Shown in pieces: positions 1-9,955 of a DNA stretch of 16,876 nucleotides. The notes under the pieces were generated by a model. It had not been told where the DNA came from, searched no databases, and saw nothing but the letters and a program-made list of their open reading frames with translations. Each line of letters begins with the position of its first letter. Position 1 is the stretch's first letter. Source of the stretch: Gracilaria caudata (Eukaryota > Rhodophyta > Florideophyceae > Gracilariales > Gracilariaceae); the NCBI GenBank assembly GCA_030374735.1, contig JASCIV010000556.1:1-16876 (forward strand), given 5' to 3'. A program made the position numbers and the translations under genes.

Positions 1-13
1 TACCCCGCGAGAG

Positions 14-87
14 CAGGCCTGAACACCCTGTGGGTGCTTCTACCGCGAGGCGGTCCTTTCCGGTTCCTCCGGTGGTGTTTGCACCAC
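14..87. repeat. Cluster of short perfect hairpins
   Basis: Within 74 bases there are four or five small inverted repeats in a row: the palindrome CAGGCCTG (14-21), CACCC-TGT-GGGTG (24-36), ACCGC-GAG-GCGGT (42-54), CCGG-TTCCT-CCGG (about 59-71) and GTGGTG-TTTG-CACCAC (72-87). The heptamer TACCCCG flanks the cluster at 1-7 and 91-97. Seen directly in the sequence. The role is unknown; it could be the end of a mobile element or a structured RNA leader. It lies just outside a CACTAC motif at 112. Confidence 0.45.
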
Positions 88-817
88 ACTTACCCCGTAT
101 AGGAAACTTTACACTACTATATGTGAATCCCTCTTCCTGTTTCAGCAAACACACGACGAAGAAAGTGGTGTAACAGAAACAATACAATCCAAAACTTCAC
201 CCCTTCTCAGGCTTCCATATTTTGGCCGACGGATTCAAATCTGGGGTACCATTCTCTGTTGGAGTGCGAGTCTCTGACCTTTGAGCCCCACAATCACACA
301 CTGGGCAATGGACTGTCGGTCTTTGATCTTCGATGTCGCCAGCTTTCATGATTCCCCCATTCTCGTAAAACAGAACAAATGAGGACATGATTATCATTTG
401 ATTACCTCGCAGTCCTCTAGGTTCTCTTTCTCTCTCGGAGCATCCTCGGGCGTTATCCCAACTTTCATCGAAACTTTCCCTCACTCGATCGTTCGTTTCT
501 TCTGCAAACTTTCGACGGCGCTGGGGGATCAGAGCCTCGCACTTCCTGAAGAGTTCCTCACGATGGACCCAGCCTGGGATCTGAACATGATATGCTCCGC
601 CAGCGACGAGGTCTCTCTCACCTATGAGCCGTTTTTAAGTAGACCAAGAACAGTCTGTTTCTGAAATAAGACCGCGTTTCGAGAACGGTCATGTTTAAAT
701 AACAAAGCAAAGATCCTTGAAATTTGGGGTATTTGAGAGATAAGCAACGAAACGAGGTACCCCCTGCCAACAACTTTGCAAATACCTTAGCTTGTACAAA
801 GTTTAATCTCGGGACTG

Positions 818-1424
818 TTGGACTCCAATCACACCATCGACCTAACGATAGCGGCCACGCCAACCGAGCCTCGGTCCTCCTCGGCCACTCACGATCCGCA
901 ACTATCCGCACCTGCTACATCCCAACGTGATGCTTACCCTCCCGAAACCGTCGCTGCGCCATTCGCGGAGGCTGGTGAATCTATCCTGCGAAATCAAGTT
1001 CGTCCTTCTCTCCGCTCTTCTCACAGATTTGTTATGAACAAAATTGAGAAGGAGTGGATCATTCGCACCCTCATAGCCCACAACACGCCTATGCAAAAGC
1101 AAGGTACGTTTTATCAGACGTGCTTGACAGTTGCAAAACGTGCGCAATCTCGTTACGTGCCAGACAGTTTTGATGGTCGAACAACAGAATAAGTACGACA
1201 CATGTTGGCGTAGGGCGTACATGGCTCATATAAGACCCGAGAATGTACGCAATGTTGTTAACTCTATAACCGAGATGGCTAAAAAAGTGGTTGTGTCCTC
1301 CATGGAAGGCGACGAAGAATATGATGGTCCGATTGCTGCCGCTCTCGGTGTGGAGAACGACGCGCAACATGTCCTAGATCAAGCCGTACTTGATTTCAAA
1401 ACAAAGTGTCGAAGCGAACGCTGA
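818..1424 (+). other. Unrecognised reading frames, possibly one broken gene
   Basis: Two overlapping plus-strand frames are open here. The first (818-1192) has a Ser/Thr/Pro-rich N-terminus followed by a charged helical-looking stretch (NKIEKEWIIRTLIAHN). The second (about 1131-1424) has WRRAYMAHIRPENVRNVVNS and an acidic tail (GDEEYDGP). A GTACGT donor-like site at 1104 and several CAG acceptors between 1128 and 1172 could splice them, but I found no phase-consistent pair, so a frameshift is equally possible. I recognise no domain. The position next to a Harbinger transposase relic of opposite strand would suit a transposon accessory (DNA-binding) protein, but that is inference only. Confidence 0.25.
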
Positions 1425-2104
1425 GTACGGATGACACCGCTGAACGAGCAATCGCTCAAAACCGTAAATCTCGCGCAGAGACAGAAAAGCGCAACCGCGA
1501 GCGAAAAGAAACTTTAAAGAAGAACAATCGGTTGCGAAAACGCGAGAAAGAAGAGCGCGAAAGCAGGCAAACAGCGGCGAAGCTACCAAATCTTAGAGCT
1601 GAAACGCGCATAACGAACGCCGCCGTAGCGAGTGCTTGCTTGCAAAGGCGTCAAAGTGAACAATTCGGGACTTCGTTGGCCTTCTTGCGAGAAGCAACAA
1701 TCTCACTGTGGCTGAGCCGAGCACATCTTTTCCATTTCATTCGCCTACTGAAACGCTTGCGATGGACCCGAAGCTTGCCGCCGCTGTACCTCTTACGGAA
1801 GAGTCTGCTGCGGCAAACGAAGAAAACTCTTCTATTTCTCCTGCCGCGTAAGACGCGGAAGAAGCGTAATCACGTCGTTGTGGGGCTGCGCGCGGAGCGG
1901 CGAGCGCCAAGTTCGCAGCGAAGTCAGCCGTACGCGAGCGTAGCGAAGGACTTCGTGCTCGCCGCACCGCGCGCAGCCCAAAGTAACACACTGTTTACAT
2001 GTCATCGTGGCTACGGTCTTCTCGCTGCGCAAGAGCAGCACTCTGTGGTTCATATCTATGACGCGGTTAAAGCGCGTAGCCTCGTCTGTCGAATTGCCAG
2101 TTAG
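1406..2104 (+). other. Lys/Arg/Glu-rich reading frame, coiled-coil-like N-terminus
   Basis: This frame has no recognised family. Its first ~65 residues are extremely charged (for example ETEKRNRERKETLKKNNRL), resembling a basic coiled coil or bZIP-like helix. It may be the downstream continuation of the frames at 818-1424, since it lies in the same frame as 818-1192. After about residue 100 the composition changes to Leu/Arg-rich text that reads through a GC-rich palindrome (1883-1979), so the part beyond about 1730 is probably not coding. It could instead be chance open frame in a transposon region. Confidence 0.2.
1883..1979. repeat. Nested GC-rich palindrome (foldback)
   Basis: The outer arms 1883-1905 and 1957-1979 are inverted copies matching at 22 of 23 positions. 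Inside them lie GAAGTC (1920-1925) opposite GACTTC (1949-1954), and innermost TACGC-GA-GCGTA (1931-1942). The whole would fold into one long interrupted hairpin. No target-site duplication is visible at the edges. It could be a small foldback or MITE-like repeat, or a transcription-end structure; the sequence alone does not decide. Confidence 0.6.
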
Positions 2105-2975
2105 AGGGCATAGTACCAGTGGTATAGGCAATGGCGAAAAGATATTTCTCAAACGGCCATTTGCTTAAGAATAAGCGATGACGATCATTGATGTACCCTA
2201 TCCCCCATTCATTGGTCATGCGCTGCGTGCGCATGCACTTGTTATACTCCACGCGATAGAGCCACAGAGTGCTCCCATTTCTTTTGTATGAAACCACGAG
2301 GGCACCACGATCCGCAAAGCCGATATCGGCCATTCCATGCTGCTCCTCGGACAGAAATGTAATCGAAAACCTGACCACTTCTGAGGTCGTACACATATTG
2401 CTCGTCTCTGTCCCTTTATCTGATATTCTCTAACCGGAAAAAGCGTCCAAAAAGGTCACAGAAAACCAATACAGACCATGAATGGTTCTTCTTGCACCCA
2501 TCATAGGCCGGTTCTTGCTCCGTGCTGTCCTTTGGTCTTCACCTCTTACTTTGGTTACCGTAAACAAAAAAGACGCACCTCGGAAAGCCTATGATCAAAC
2601 CTTCCGTATTCTGTCGTTTCTCAGCGTTAGACCACCTGATCAGCCGGAGATCTTCCGCATCAAGTGTTGTAAAGAGTCCATAAAGAACATGTCAAAAATA
2701 GTTCGACACCGTTCCGGTAGACACACCATATCTGTGACTTATGCGTTCGACTCCTACACCTCCTTCTGTTGAACCCCCTAAAATGCCCATGAACATCAAC
2801 AACATTTCCTCTGAAGTAAGCGTCGTTTGCGTGACAGTCTCGTCTGGCTTGTAAACTCATTTCGCACATCTAGAGAACTGTCGTGTCTCACCTTCACCAT
2901 GTGGTGATGGTCTGTGAACTCCTCTCTTGACAAGTGTGTTGTTTTCTCAAAAAGAGATACATCTGGGTCTATGTA
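2067..2975 (-). pseudogene. PIF/Harbinger (DDE_Tnp_4-like) transposase, decayed
   Basis: The minus strand carries a broken transposase of the PIF/Harbinger type. From about 2975 there is an N-terminal piece (SLFEKTTHLSREEF). After a frame change comes a helix-turn-helix-like block (LLMFMGILGGS, then RYGVSTGTVSNYF), interrupted by TGA at 2692-2694, and then WSNAEKRQNTEGLIIGFPRCV. A further frame change near 2430-2500 leads to a C-terminal piece (2396-2067) with ADIGF (the family's GDsgF-type aspartate), YNKCMRTQRMTNEWGIGYI and the FLSKWPF segment. The family's first catalytic aspartate, expected just after GFPxCV as DGT, is not there (FTVTKV). Frame changes, a stop and a missing catalytic residue make this a relic. 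Assignment rests on motif order; confidence is good for the superfamily, none for activity. Confidence 0.75.
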
Positions 2976-3329
2976 CTTTTTTTATCGTAGACATGCGTGA
3001 TTGGGAGCATGGAATGAAGTGCTTTTGATCCCAGAACGGCATTTCCTCGCCCAGGAGCTTCGTAATTGGGTAGAATTCGTCTCTTCTCGGGCTCAGGGAC
3101 GCCTTCCTGACATAAACGAGGGTATGGTTCGTCGCTAGTGGGGTCCGAGCTACCAGTCAGAAATTTCGTACTGTGTCGCACTGAGTTCAAAACATTTTGA
3201 GATCCTCACAAACAGAAGACCTTCTGACCACCGTTGTACACGTACAGCTTACCCCGCATGACAAATCGTGTTTCACTTCAACATAAATTTGGACAAAATC
3301 AAGTGAATAGTCGTCGAGCTACCATGCAG

Positions 3330-3960
3330 GGACATGATCGCGCAGTGAGCACAGTGGGCGCGGTGGGAGCGGCGAGAGCTACGGAAGCGGAAAAACGATG
3401 GCGGCGAAACGATGGTGGCCAAATGGTACTGATCAGGTGCATTCATTGTGGCGCAATCAGCGCAGACGGCGCAGTGGGCACGTCGAGAGCGCCTTGAAGG
3501 TGCCACTTGAATAGTGACAAGCCGCTGATGCGTAGGCACGGTCACGGAGACGAGGGCGGTTGGTCGGCAAGGACACGTTCATAATGGAACAATCAGGGCA
3601 TTTGGCGCGGTGGGCGCCACGGGAGCGACGTTGGCGCCTGAATGATGTCAAGGGGCTCGTGCGTGGGGGCGTTCAGAGCGACGAGGGCTGCTAGATAACG
3701 CAGACGCGATAATGACGGCGAAATCAGCGCAGTGGGCGCGTCGGGAGCGACAGTGGCGCCCGGACGATGGGGCTTGGACGGTGGCGCCTATGGTGGCGAC
3801 GCGTTCATGCTTAGGCGCAGTGGGCGCTGTGGGAGCGACGGCGGCGCTTCTGCTGGCGATGCGTTCATGCGTAGGCGCAGTGGGCGCGGCGGGTGCGGTC
3901 GAAGCGACGGTGGTAGCGAGACGGTGGCGTCGATACGGTGGCGGCGGGGTGCCTCAGTGC
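3330..3960. repeat. Degenerate GC-rich minisatellite
   Basis: A core resembling GCGCAGTGGGCGCGGCGGGA followed by GCGACGGTGGCG recurs at least six times, each preceded by an ATG/CAT-containing lead (about 3334, 3445, 3581, 3711, 3806 and 3866). Spacing shrinks from roughly 110-136 bases to an exact 60-base period for the last pair (GCGACGCGTTCATGC at 3796, GCGATGCGTTCATGC at 3856). Open frames across it merely translate the repeat; on the minus strand they yield recurring Arg/Ser-rich text with CxxC (RAHCAHCAIM). Probably non-coding. Confidence 0.7.
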
Positions 3961-4036
3961 TGACTAGGCATTCAGCAGGGTCATCCTGATGTCGTTGCCG
4001 AGGCGGGACGGTGGCCGAGAGAGTGGCGCACCTGCC

Positions 4037-4043
4037 TATAAAA
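4037..4043 (+). promoter_or_regulatory. TATA-box-like TATAAAA
   Basis: TATAAAA lies between the minisatellite and the possible hydrolase fragment to its right. It is a motif match only; no transcript start can be inferred. Confidence 0.2.
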
Positions 4044-4399
4044 TACCTACACTTTTGCAACACATATTCGCCATTGGCGAACATGTACCTTCCAAGTAGC
4101 TGCTCGTGGGTGCAGCAGACATTTCTTAAAATAACAGACTGTATTTTTAATACATCGACCCTTTTCGTACGTCACGCAATGCGTATAGCTTTCGGCTCTA
4201 TCGATGATACCGCAGCAGCACACAGCCCCTTCCTGTTTCCATCCCAGCTGCTGCGCCAAACGCAAGGACTCTGAACCTCCTCTCGCGCGTCGGGCTCACG
4301 CTCCTTTTACCATGCTGGACGGCACGTTACCTGCTTTCGAGAAGATTTCTTGCCCGCGCCCTCTGCCACCGCGGGTCCTCCGTGATACCTGACATTCAC

Positions 4400-4640
4400 A
4401 TCGCTCCCGTCACCGCCAATCTCCTTCACGGGCGTTCCGGTCTTGCTGGTAGCGCTCCACGGTTTTCCCGATCACGTCTACACTTTCCACGCGCTTACCC
4501 AGCGTGCTCTGAGTTATCGTCATTGGTTACGTCTCCCTCAGTTTCGCCATCCTCTTTCCCACTTTGGTCTCTATCAACTGCATAATGCGCGTCACGTCAC
4601 GGGGATACAGGTTGACGCAGATATCAGCCTCTGGGAATAG
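4400..4640 (+). pseudogene. Possible alpha/beta-hydrolase N-terminal fragment
   Basis: One plus-strand frame reads ISFTGVPVLLVALHGFPDHVY and then TFHALTQRAL before a TAG at about 4638. The stretch hydrophobic strand + HGFPDH + YTF is the usual strand-beta3/oxyanion signature of epoxide-hydrolase-like alpha/beta hydrolases. The following beta4 region (normally GYRVIAPDLRGYG) is only loosely visible and seems to move to another frame (VIVIGYVS). No nucleophile Ser/Asp elbow or catalytic His is present, so at most about 70 residues of a gene remain. It could be a chance resemblance. Confidence 0.3.
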
Positions 4641-6217
4641 ATGTTGGTCCTCACTTGAGTTTCAGCATTGGTAAGTTACTTGCCCCAGCTTTGCGAACTG
4701 GTCATTAGCGATGAGACGCTCCCCAGAGAGCTTCGTTCGAAAGCTTTCCGCTCTGCATTGTTGAATCCATCCAATTCGGCACTGTGATATGCAAAAGATA
4801 TTCGGAAGATGTACGGTGTATTTCGCAATTTTTCAGTGTTTCGGGAGGTATTGACATAGTTCTTTGGATGCGCGAAAGATGCGCGTAAATTATCCCTCGG
4901 ATGTCCATTCGATATGCGTAAGAGACACACGATTGATGCCCATTGGACATTCCAATGATATCCAGAATATATTCGAACGATGCGCGAAGTGATGAACCTT
5001 TGATACTCTGTAGATACTTTAATCCTGTGCAGAATGATGCCCTCGTGATACCCCAAGGTTATTTGCAAAATCAAAAATTACGCCACCGAGACCGGTTTCT
5101 ATTTTGTATTTGAGAGCATCCAAAATGGAAACGCTGCTTTTATTCCTTTCCCTGATACGAATAATTGAATTCAGAACGAGCGCTCTTGTTTTTCTCATGT
5201 AATACGCTGCCTGCATCGGGCGGCACCTGTGTCGTTAACCGTGCGACCTTGCTCAGTTTTGCGTGTCACCCCATCTCAGGGTCGTCACGCTCATCTTCAT
5301 CGCGATGTTCTCGTCTCCTTCATACGGTCGGCGCCAATCGCTCGCATTGTGGCGGCATCTCTTGCCCTCATCTGGTTCTAAAATTAACCAGCACGGAAAA
5401 TACCCATCTTCGCCACCGCATATGATTGAGACGAGAAAGAAGCCAATCCCGAAAATTGGCTCCTTTTCAATCATAGTAGTACACCCTGTATCATTCGAAA
5501 GTTCCATGACCGACACAAGTAGTAATGCATGGGATCGTAGAATGTTCGCCGCTGGTCGAAATCCATGTACCCCACCAGTCTTTTGATGCAAGAGATGTCT
5601 TCAACGCTTCTGCGAGTATCACGCGATGTCCCTCATCTTTGAGTGTCTCGCAGACGTGTGTAGGAGAGCCCTATTCTAGAATCAAGGCTAAGGCCGTACT
5701 GCCAATTGACACGAACAATTTGGAGCTCTTTTTTATACACGATGCTCGCCAGATCTACGATATGACACTTTTGCTCTCCAAATCTCGTCTAAGCAGCCAT
5801 AGAACAATTTGATCGGGAGCTGTGAGTTCTGAGACTCTTGCGAGAGACTCGAACCGTCTGATTCAAAATGTGCTGCAACCCAGCACCGTTGTCTTGCTCT
5901 GTGAACTTCCTGCCGTCTGCGTCTGTGCAGCTCTGCATGGCTCTCGAGTTTCACTGATGCTTCTTGGTGTTTGATTGTAACCGATGGAAACAGAAGCAAT
6001 CGCAAGACCTTGATTTCGTAACATGTTATCGGTAGCACAGATTGAGCATACTGTATCACATGTTCTATTCTTTCTGTACCACCATCACGACTCTTCCTTT
6101 CCCACTTACAATCAGTTCTGTACTTGGCTCCCTCGAAGACCCAACACGCCCGGAATCAGAATGAAGCGCACTGTTGGCCTCCACCTCAATGCCGGATCTC
6201 GAAGAATCCGTACGAGA
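4641..6217. other. No recognisable gene
   Basis: There are only short frames on both strands. The minus-strand text at 5253-5591 and 5733-6059 is interrupted and matches nothing I know. No RNA gene, clear repeat or promoter is seen. It may contain the 3' flank of the transposase gene to the right, or more transposon debris. Confidence 0.5.
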
Positions 6218-9091
6218 CTAATTGGTACTGTACGGTGCACGCGATATTGGGATTGACTTTTGCTGTTCACAGAGTCCCAACCCGCCACTGAGCATGCGTA
6301 GCGCAAAGATATTTTGTGTTTTGTGAAGGAGGTTGGCCTCAGATCGCTGTGAAGATCTTCTGATCTCAGTCATAACACCGGCCAACCGTTCTACCAGGAA
6401 CTGGGAAACGTTTCGCAGGGAACCACACTCTTTCAGCATTTGCGGGAGATGTAGAACTGCATGTGTGGTGGGCGTCAGACAAAATGACTCAAAGTCTTTC
6501 GTATGGAGGACCTGCACAAATACTACATGAGCCATGCTCAACCATTCAGTCATGCGATGGATATCGCTCGTTGTCGGGTTCGTATCAAACAGAATGTGCG
6601 TCGCCTTAGAAGTCAATGATCGCAGCGCTGTTAACCTCTCGTCAATTGTACTTCTTTTGAACACGGTTGTACCACAGTACAGGGCGAAGTTCATGTAGTC
6701 CTCCGCCTTGTATGCACCGATGTATTCAAACGATTCTGGAGGCCTTCCCCAAGTCGAAGGAATCCCATGAAATCCTGTCGCTAGAGATCTGTTTATACCC
6801 ACCATGTCATCCTCACCAACACTGTAAGAAGTTGAGCTTGCCATATACTCCGGATGAGAACCTGTGCAGAACGCTATGAAATGCTTCACCCACCCCAATA
6901 GCCATAGATGCATCGGATCATAAGGTGAAATTTTCACAATATCAATGGTCAACTTTCCAATTAATTGTCTCCTCTTGATGCCCGAGCTTCGCATAATTCT
7001 TTCCTTATCTGTCTTGTTCCTCGCAAGTTCTATATGCTTCCATGTTCGAACAGTTTCTGCAGATGTCCTCGGATTGGGACACTCTGCTTCGATGTAATTC
7101 CTCGGTGGGGTTGAAAGAGAATGCGGTCTTCGAATGTGGCATAGATTTGCCTCCCCACAAAGCATCCATAGATGTGTACCGGCTCCCGAAACATTACGTG
7201 CCTTCTTGTGGCACCTTCGACAAGGAAGCCCTGCATTATGCCCCTTCGTACCGAGTATCTTGCTCGCAGCGGGCCAGTCTGCATTCACAAACACTAAATA
7301 GGAGTAGGCGTTTCTCACTTTCCAATCAAAGCACTCCATTCTAACTCCATTCTCCAAGCATTCTAAGTCGTTCACCAAAGGTACTAGAAATGTCTCAAAA
7401 AGCTCACTGTCATGATAGCCAAGAATAAAACCACACATTAGGACGTTGGATACATTGAAACATTGATTTGGACCATAGTTGAGTACAGTAAACATCAATG
7501 GCCGCAAAGATCTGCTCATCCTCCGCCCTTTAAATACTTCGAAACCGTCGAAGGAAAAGGGTAGGAAAACGTACAGTTCTTTCTCCCCGTCCCACGATCT
7601 CAGCCTTTCCCCATGCATATCTCCGAAATATTGCCCATGGTAGTAATCACTGAGTTGTGTTTGGTTCAAGGCATCAGAACCAACTGCGTCATGGGCTGCT
7701 CGGCAACCACCCAGAATGCACTCTAAAGTGTACCTTTCTCGACCAAGCGCTGCGATCTGGTGAGAAACTAGCAGGTACCAGTATCTATGTTCATTTGTTA
7801 CTGAGATTTCACAGTGTTGAATTGGGCAAGAAGCGTTTTCAAAGTCCCTTTCGAAAACTGGAGCACGCTCTTTGTTACACATCACTCCGAAACATCTCTT
7901 GACTTCTGTCCTTCTTCTGATATAGTTGAGCGTTGAAGCGTAGCTAAATCTCGACGAAACTACATCTGTGGCAAGTAGTTTCCGAGCGTGATGCTCTGAA
8001 AAACCCCTGTTCTCAACAATGAACAAAACCTCTAGTAGCATTTTTGCTTCCGCCTCTCTTACAGAGTCAGTTAGTGCATATGAAAGCGCATCAGTTGCAC
8101 CCACCGCATGCTCCCATGATGCTAAGGAGAGATGCCGTGACATTTCGGAACGCTCACTTCGACCGCTATCCAATGGTTTCCGATCTTGGTCGTGGCCAGA
8201 AGAACTCAGCTGAACTTGAGAGATCCCGATGTTCGGCTGATCCGATTCGATTTGTCTGCTTTCGTCATTCAGACTGGCGTTGGCAGTGTTGTCTATTTCG
8301 TCGATTTCGAGAGCACATTGTTCATCGACATTCACATGATGATAACTGACATGATTGGTCTCTGGACAGTTGTTATCAACATTGATCGGCAGGTGCAAGA
8401 TCTCGGGCTGCCGTGACGTAAGCACCGCAGTGTGGCCTGTTTCCTGCCCTCCAAGGTGTTGGCACGGCGTAACAGGCCCTCCTTCAACTTCATTCACGTC
8501 ATCCTGTCTCCTAGAGAGGCGACGTCGCTTAGAAGCCCTAGTACGGCCTGTGAGAGTAGCATGAGAAGACGGAGTGTCTCGTTGAAGTGGATCATGACGC
8601 GAGTGGGAGCTATCACGAGTTGTTGTACTGTTTGCCTCACTGCTTTGACAATCTACAGAGGCAAAAAAAAGGATTGAGTGGGTGCCCTGCCCCCGTTTCC
8701 GTGCCTAGGTTTTGGCGAAAACGTCTCCGTCCTCGCATGGGTAAGAATCAGAAGGTGCCAATGGGATGGTTAGTATGAACTTGATTACGAGCACTAAGCC
8801 GACCTAATGTGTAACTTACTCAGAATACCAGCTTCCATTCTGAACCGAAACATTCCCGCCACAACGAAACGAAACTGTACTCGGCCGATTGTACATAAAT
8901 ACCCGACGTCCATCGGACACCATCACTGTGGCATGCCCATCCTCCCGATATCCCCACATAAACTGAGAGCGCCGCAGCCATTTCTCACCTCTCTCTATCT
9001 CCAAGTACGCGTTCACAATATCAGCGACATCCCACAATGTGCCCTCCGACACAAGGTACTCCATCAGTTGCACGAACCAGCGGCGATGCAT
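6218..9091 (-). CDS. CACTA/EnSpm-like transposase (Transposase_21/Tnp2 family)
   Basis: A DDE-type transposase that would cut and reinsert its own element in the nucleus. The main exon is open on the minus strand from about 8680 to the stop at 6218. Family signatures in order: FSFDGFEVFK (Asp codon at 7549), NVLMCGFILGYHDSELFETF, VNADWPAASKILGTKGH (Asp codon at 7279, the family's D.PA motif), the zinc-knuckle-like LPCRRCHK, YDPMHLWLLGWVKHF (Asp codon at 6919) and near the C-terminus FLVERLAGVM. The first in-frame ATG of this exon is only at 8143-8141, although the frame is open far upstream, so an upstream exon is likely. The candidate is 9091-8820, starting with ATG and ending at a GTAAGT donor (8819). 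Splicing 8819-8640 joins both in frame, giving about 897 residues. The ~120 residues before the family region are Ser/Asp-rich and look disordered. No internal stop is present, so it may be recently active. Composition is less GC-rich than the host-type genes to the right. Confidence 0.72.
8640..8819 (-). other. Candidate intron in the transposase gene
   Basis: The donor reads GA|GTAAGT on the minus strand, a TACTAAC branch-site match lies at 8769-8775, and an eight-T tract is followed by GCCTCTGTAG and GCAG. Using the GCAG (ending at 8640) keeps the transposase frame. Using the AG at 8732, 38 bases after the branch site, fits branch spacing better, but then the eight-T tract (8663-8670) would have to be nine to reach the main frame. 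Exact acceptor unresolved. Confidence 0.45.
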
Positions 9092-9579
9092 CTCGTTTCG
9101 AAGAGCGAGTTCTTTCTATTCCAAATCGATTGGAATCACGGCGAAACGATAAGAGCGGTGTACCAGGCAAAGGATCTCAGCGTAGGATGCGCGAAATTTT
9201 CAATCGCAAGATGGTCGAATATCAGACGCGTCAGTATGTTGAGGACAGTCCGCCTACTGAAGAGTTCGTCTTTGCCGATATGCGATGCATCCGAGAGTAC
9301 ATCTACTCTGATCAAAATGTCGCAGATGACGGTATGCTGACTCACCACACTTTGGTTCGCGAATATTCCCGGGTCCTCGTCGACCTTCGCTCCAAAATAG
9401 AGCGTCACTTTCGAGTTCTACGTATGGCGGAAGGACAGTGGGCTGCGAACATTTTATTCCAAGAAACGCTGAGAAGGGATCAAAAGTACGCAAGCAATAG
9501 AACTATGCAACAACCGGCCGATATTCAAGGCACTCAAACTGCCTCTGAAGGCCCCGCTCAAGTGCAAGCAACCAACTGA
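9037..9579 (+). CDS. Unrecognised ORF divergent from the transposase
   Basis: This ATG-initiated frame gives 180 residues. It has a Pro/Thr/Arg-rich N-terminus, a charged helical centre (MREIFNRKMVEYQTRQYVED, later REYSRVLVDLRSKIERHFRV) and a Gln/Thr-rich tail. It matches no family I recognise. Its start overlaps the first transposase exon by 55 bases on the opposite strand. Many CACTA elements encode a second, non-catalytic protein beside the transposase, and this could be such a gene; that is inference from position. A one-base frame change near 9560-9580 would extend it into 9602-9955. Confidence 0.4.
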   Translation: MCPPTQGTPSVARTSGDASRFEERVLSIPNRLESRRNDKSGVPGKGSQRRMREIFNRKMVEYQTRQYVEDSPPTEEFVFADMRCIREYIYSDQNVADDGMLTHHTLVREYSRVLVDLRSKIERHFRVLRMAEGQWAANILFQETLRRDQKYASNRTMQQPADIQGTQTASEGPAQVQATN

Positions 9580-9601
9580 AAATACCATCGAACCTGAAGC
9601 T

Positions 9602-9955
9602 TCTTTGATGCGTGGGACTAGACAGCATGCTCAAACTCTGAACAATTCAAGCCTCCAAGAAGAAGGTGATGAGATTCTCCCCGTTCCAACACCACCTCCG
9701 TCAATACAATCAACGCCAGGGAGGTTGGTAACCAATGATCTATCCAGAAATGTCACGACAACCAGCAGCACACAAACAGTGACAACCAAGACTCGTAGAA
9801 TTTGCCCGACAGCCACGGGTAAACCGTCTGCCGGACTTACTGCGAGATCAAATCTTACGGCTTGCCCACCTGCTATACCTCGTGCAGGTCTGCGTAGGCG
9901 AGGTGGTGGAATTGAAAAACGCGTGAATAGCAGGGGCCAAAGGGATCTCCAGTAA
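9602..9955 (+). CDS. Ser/Thr/Pro-rich tail, possible continuation of the 9037 ORF
   Basis: The frame is +1 relative to the preceding ORF and is open from upstream of its end (PTENTIEPEASLM) to TAA at 9953-9955. It is low-complexity: Thr/Ser-rich, PTPPPS, then basic ending in RRRGGG. The first ATG is at 9608. It has no recognised domain and may be a disordered C-terminus separated by a frameshift or a short intron, or simply chance. Confidence 0.25.
   Translation, partial: SLMRGTRQHAQTLNNSSLQEEGDEILPVPTPPPSIQSTPGRLVTNDLSRNVTTTSSTQTVTTKTRRICPTATGKPSAGLTARSNLTACPPAIPRAGLRRRGGGIEKRVNSRGQRDLQ

Noticed and set aside
3712..3989. Gly/Ala/Val-rich frames over the minisatellite
   Set aside because: They are translations of the repeat units, open in several frames at once, with no domain.
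5840..5862. A tRNA B-box-like GGTTCGAGTCTC on the minus strand
   Set aside because: The flanking bases do not form a 5-bp T stem, and no A box, anticodon arm or acceptor stem is visible.
8652..8662. CTCTGTAG after eight T as the 3' splice site of the transposase intron
   Set aside because: It looks ideal by sequence, but with the 8819 donor it puts the transposase out of frame; kept only as an alternative in the intron entry.
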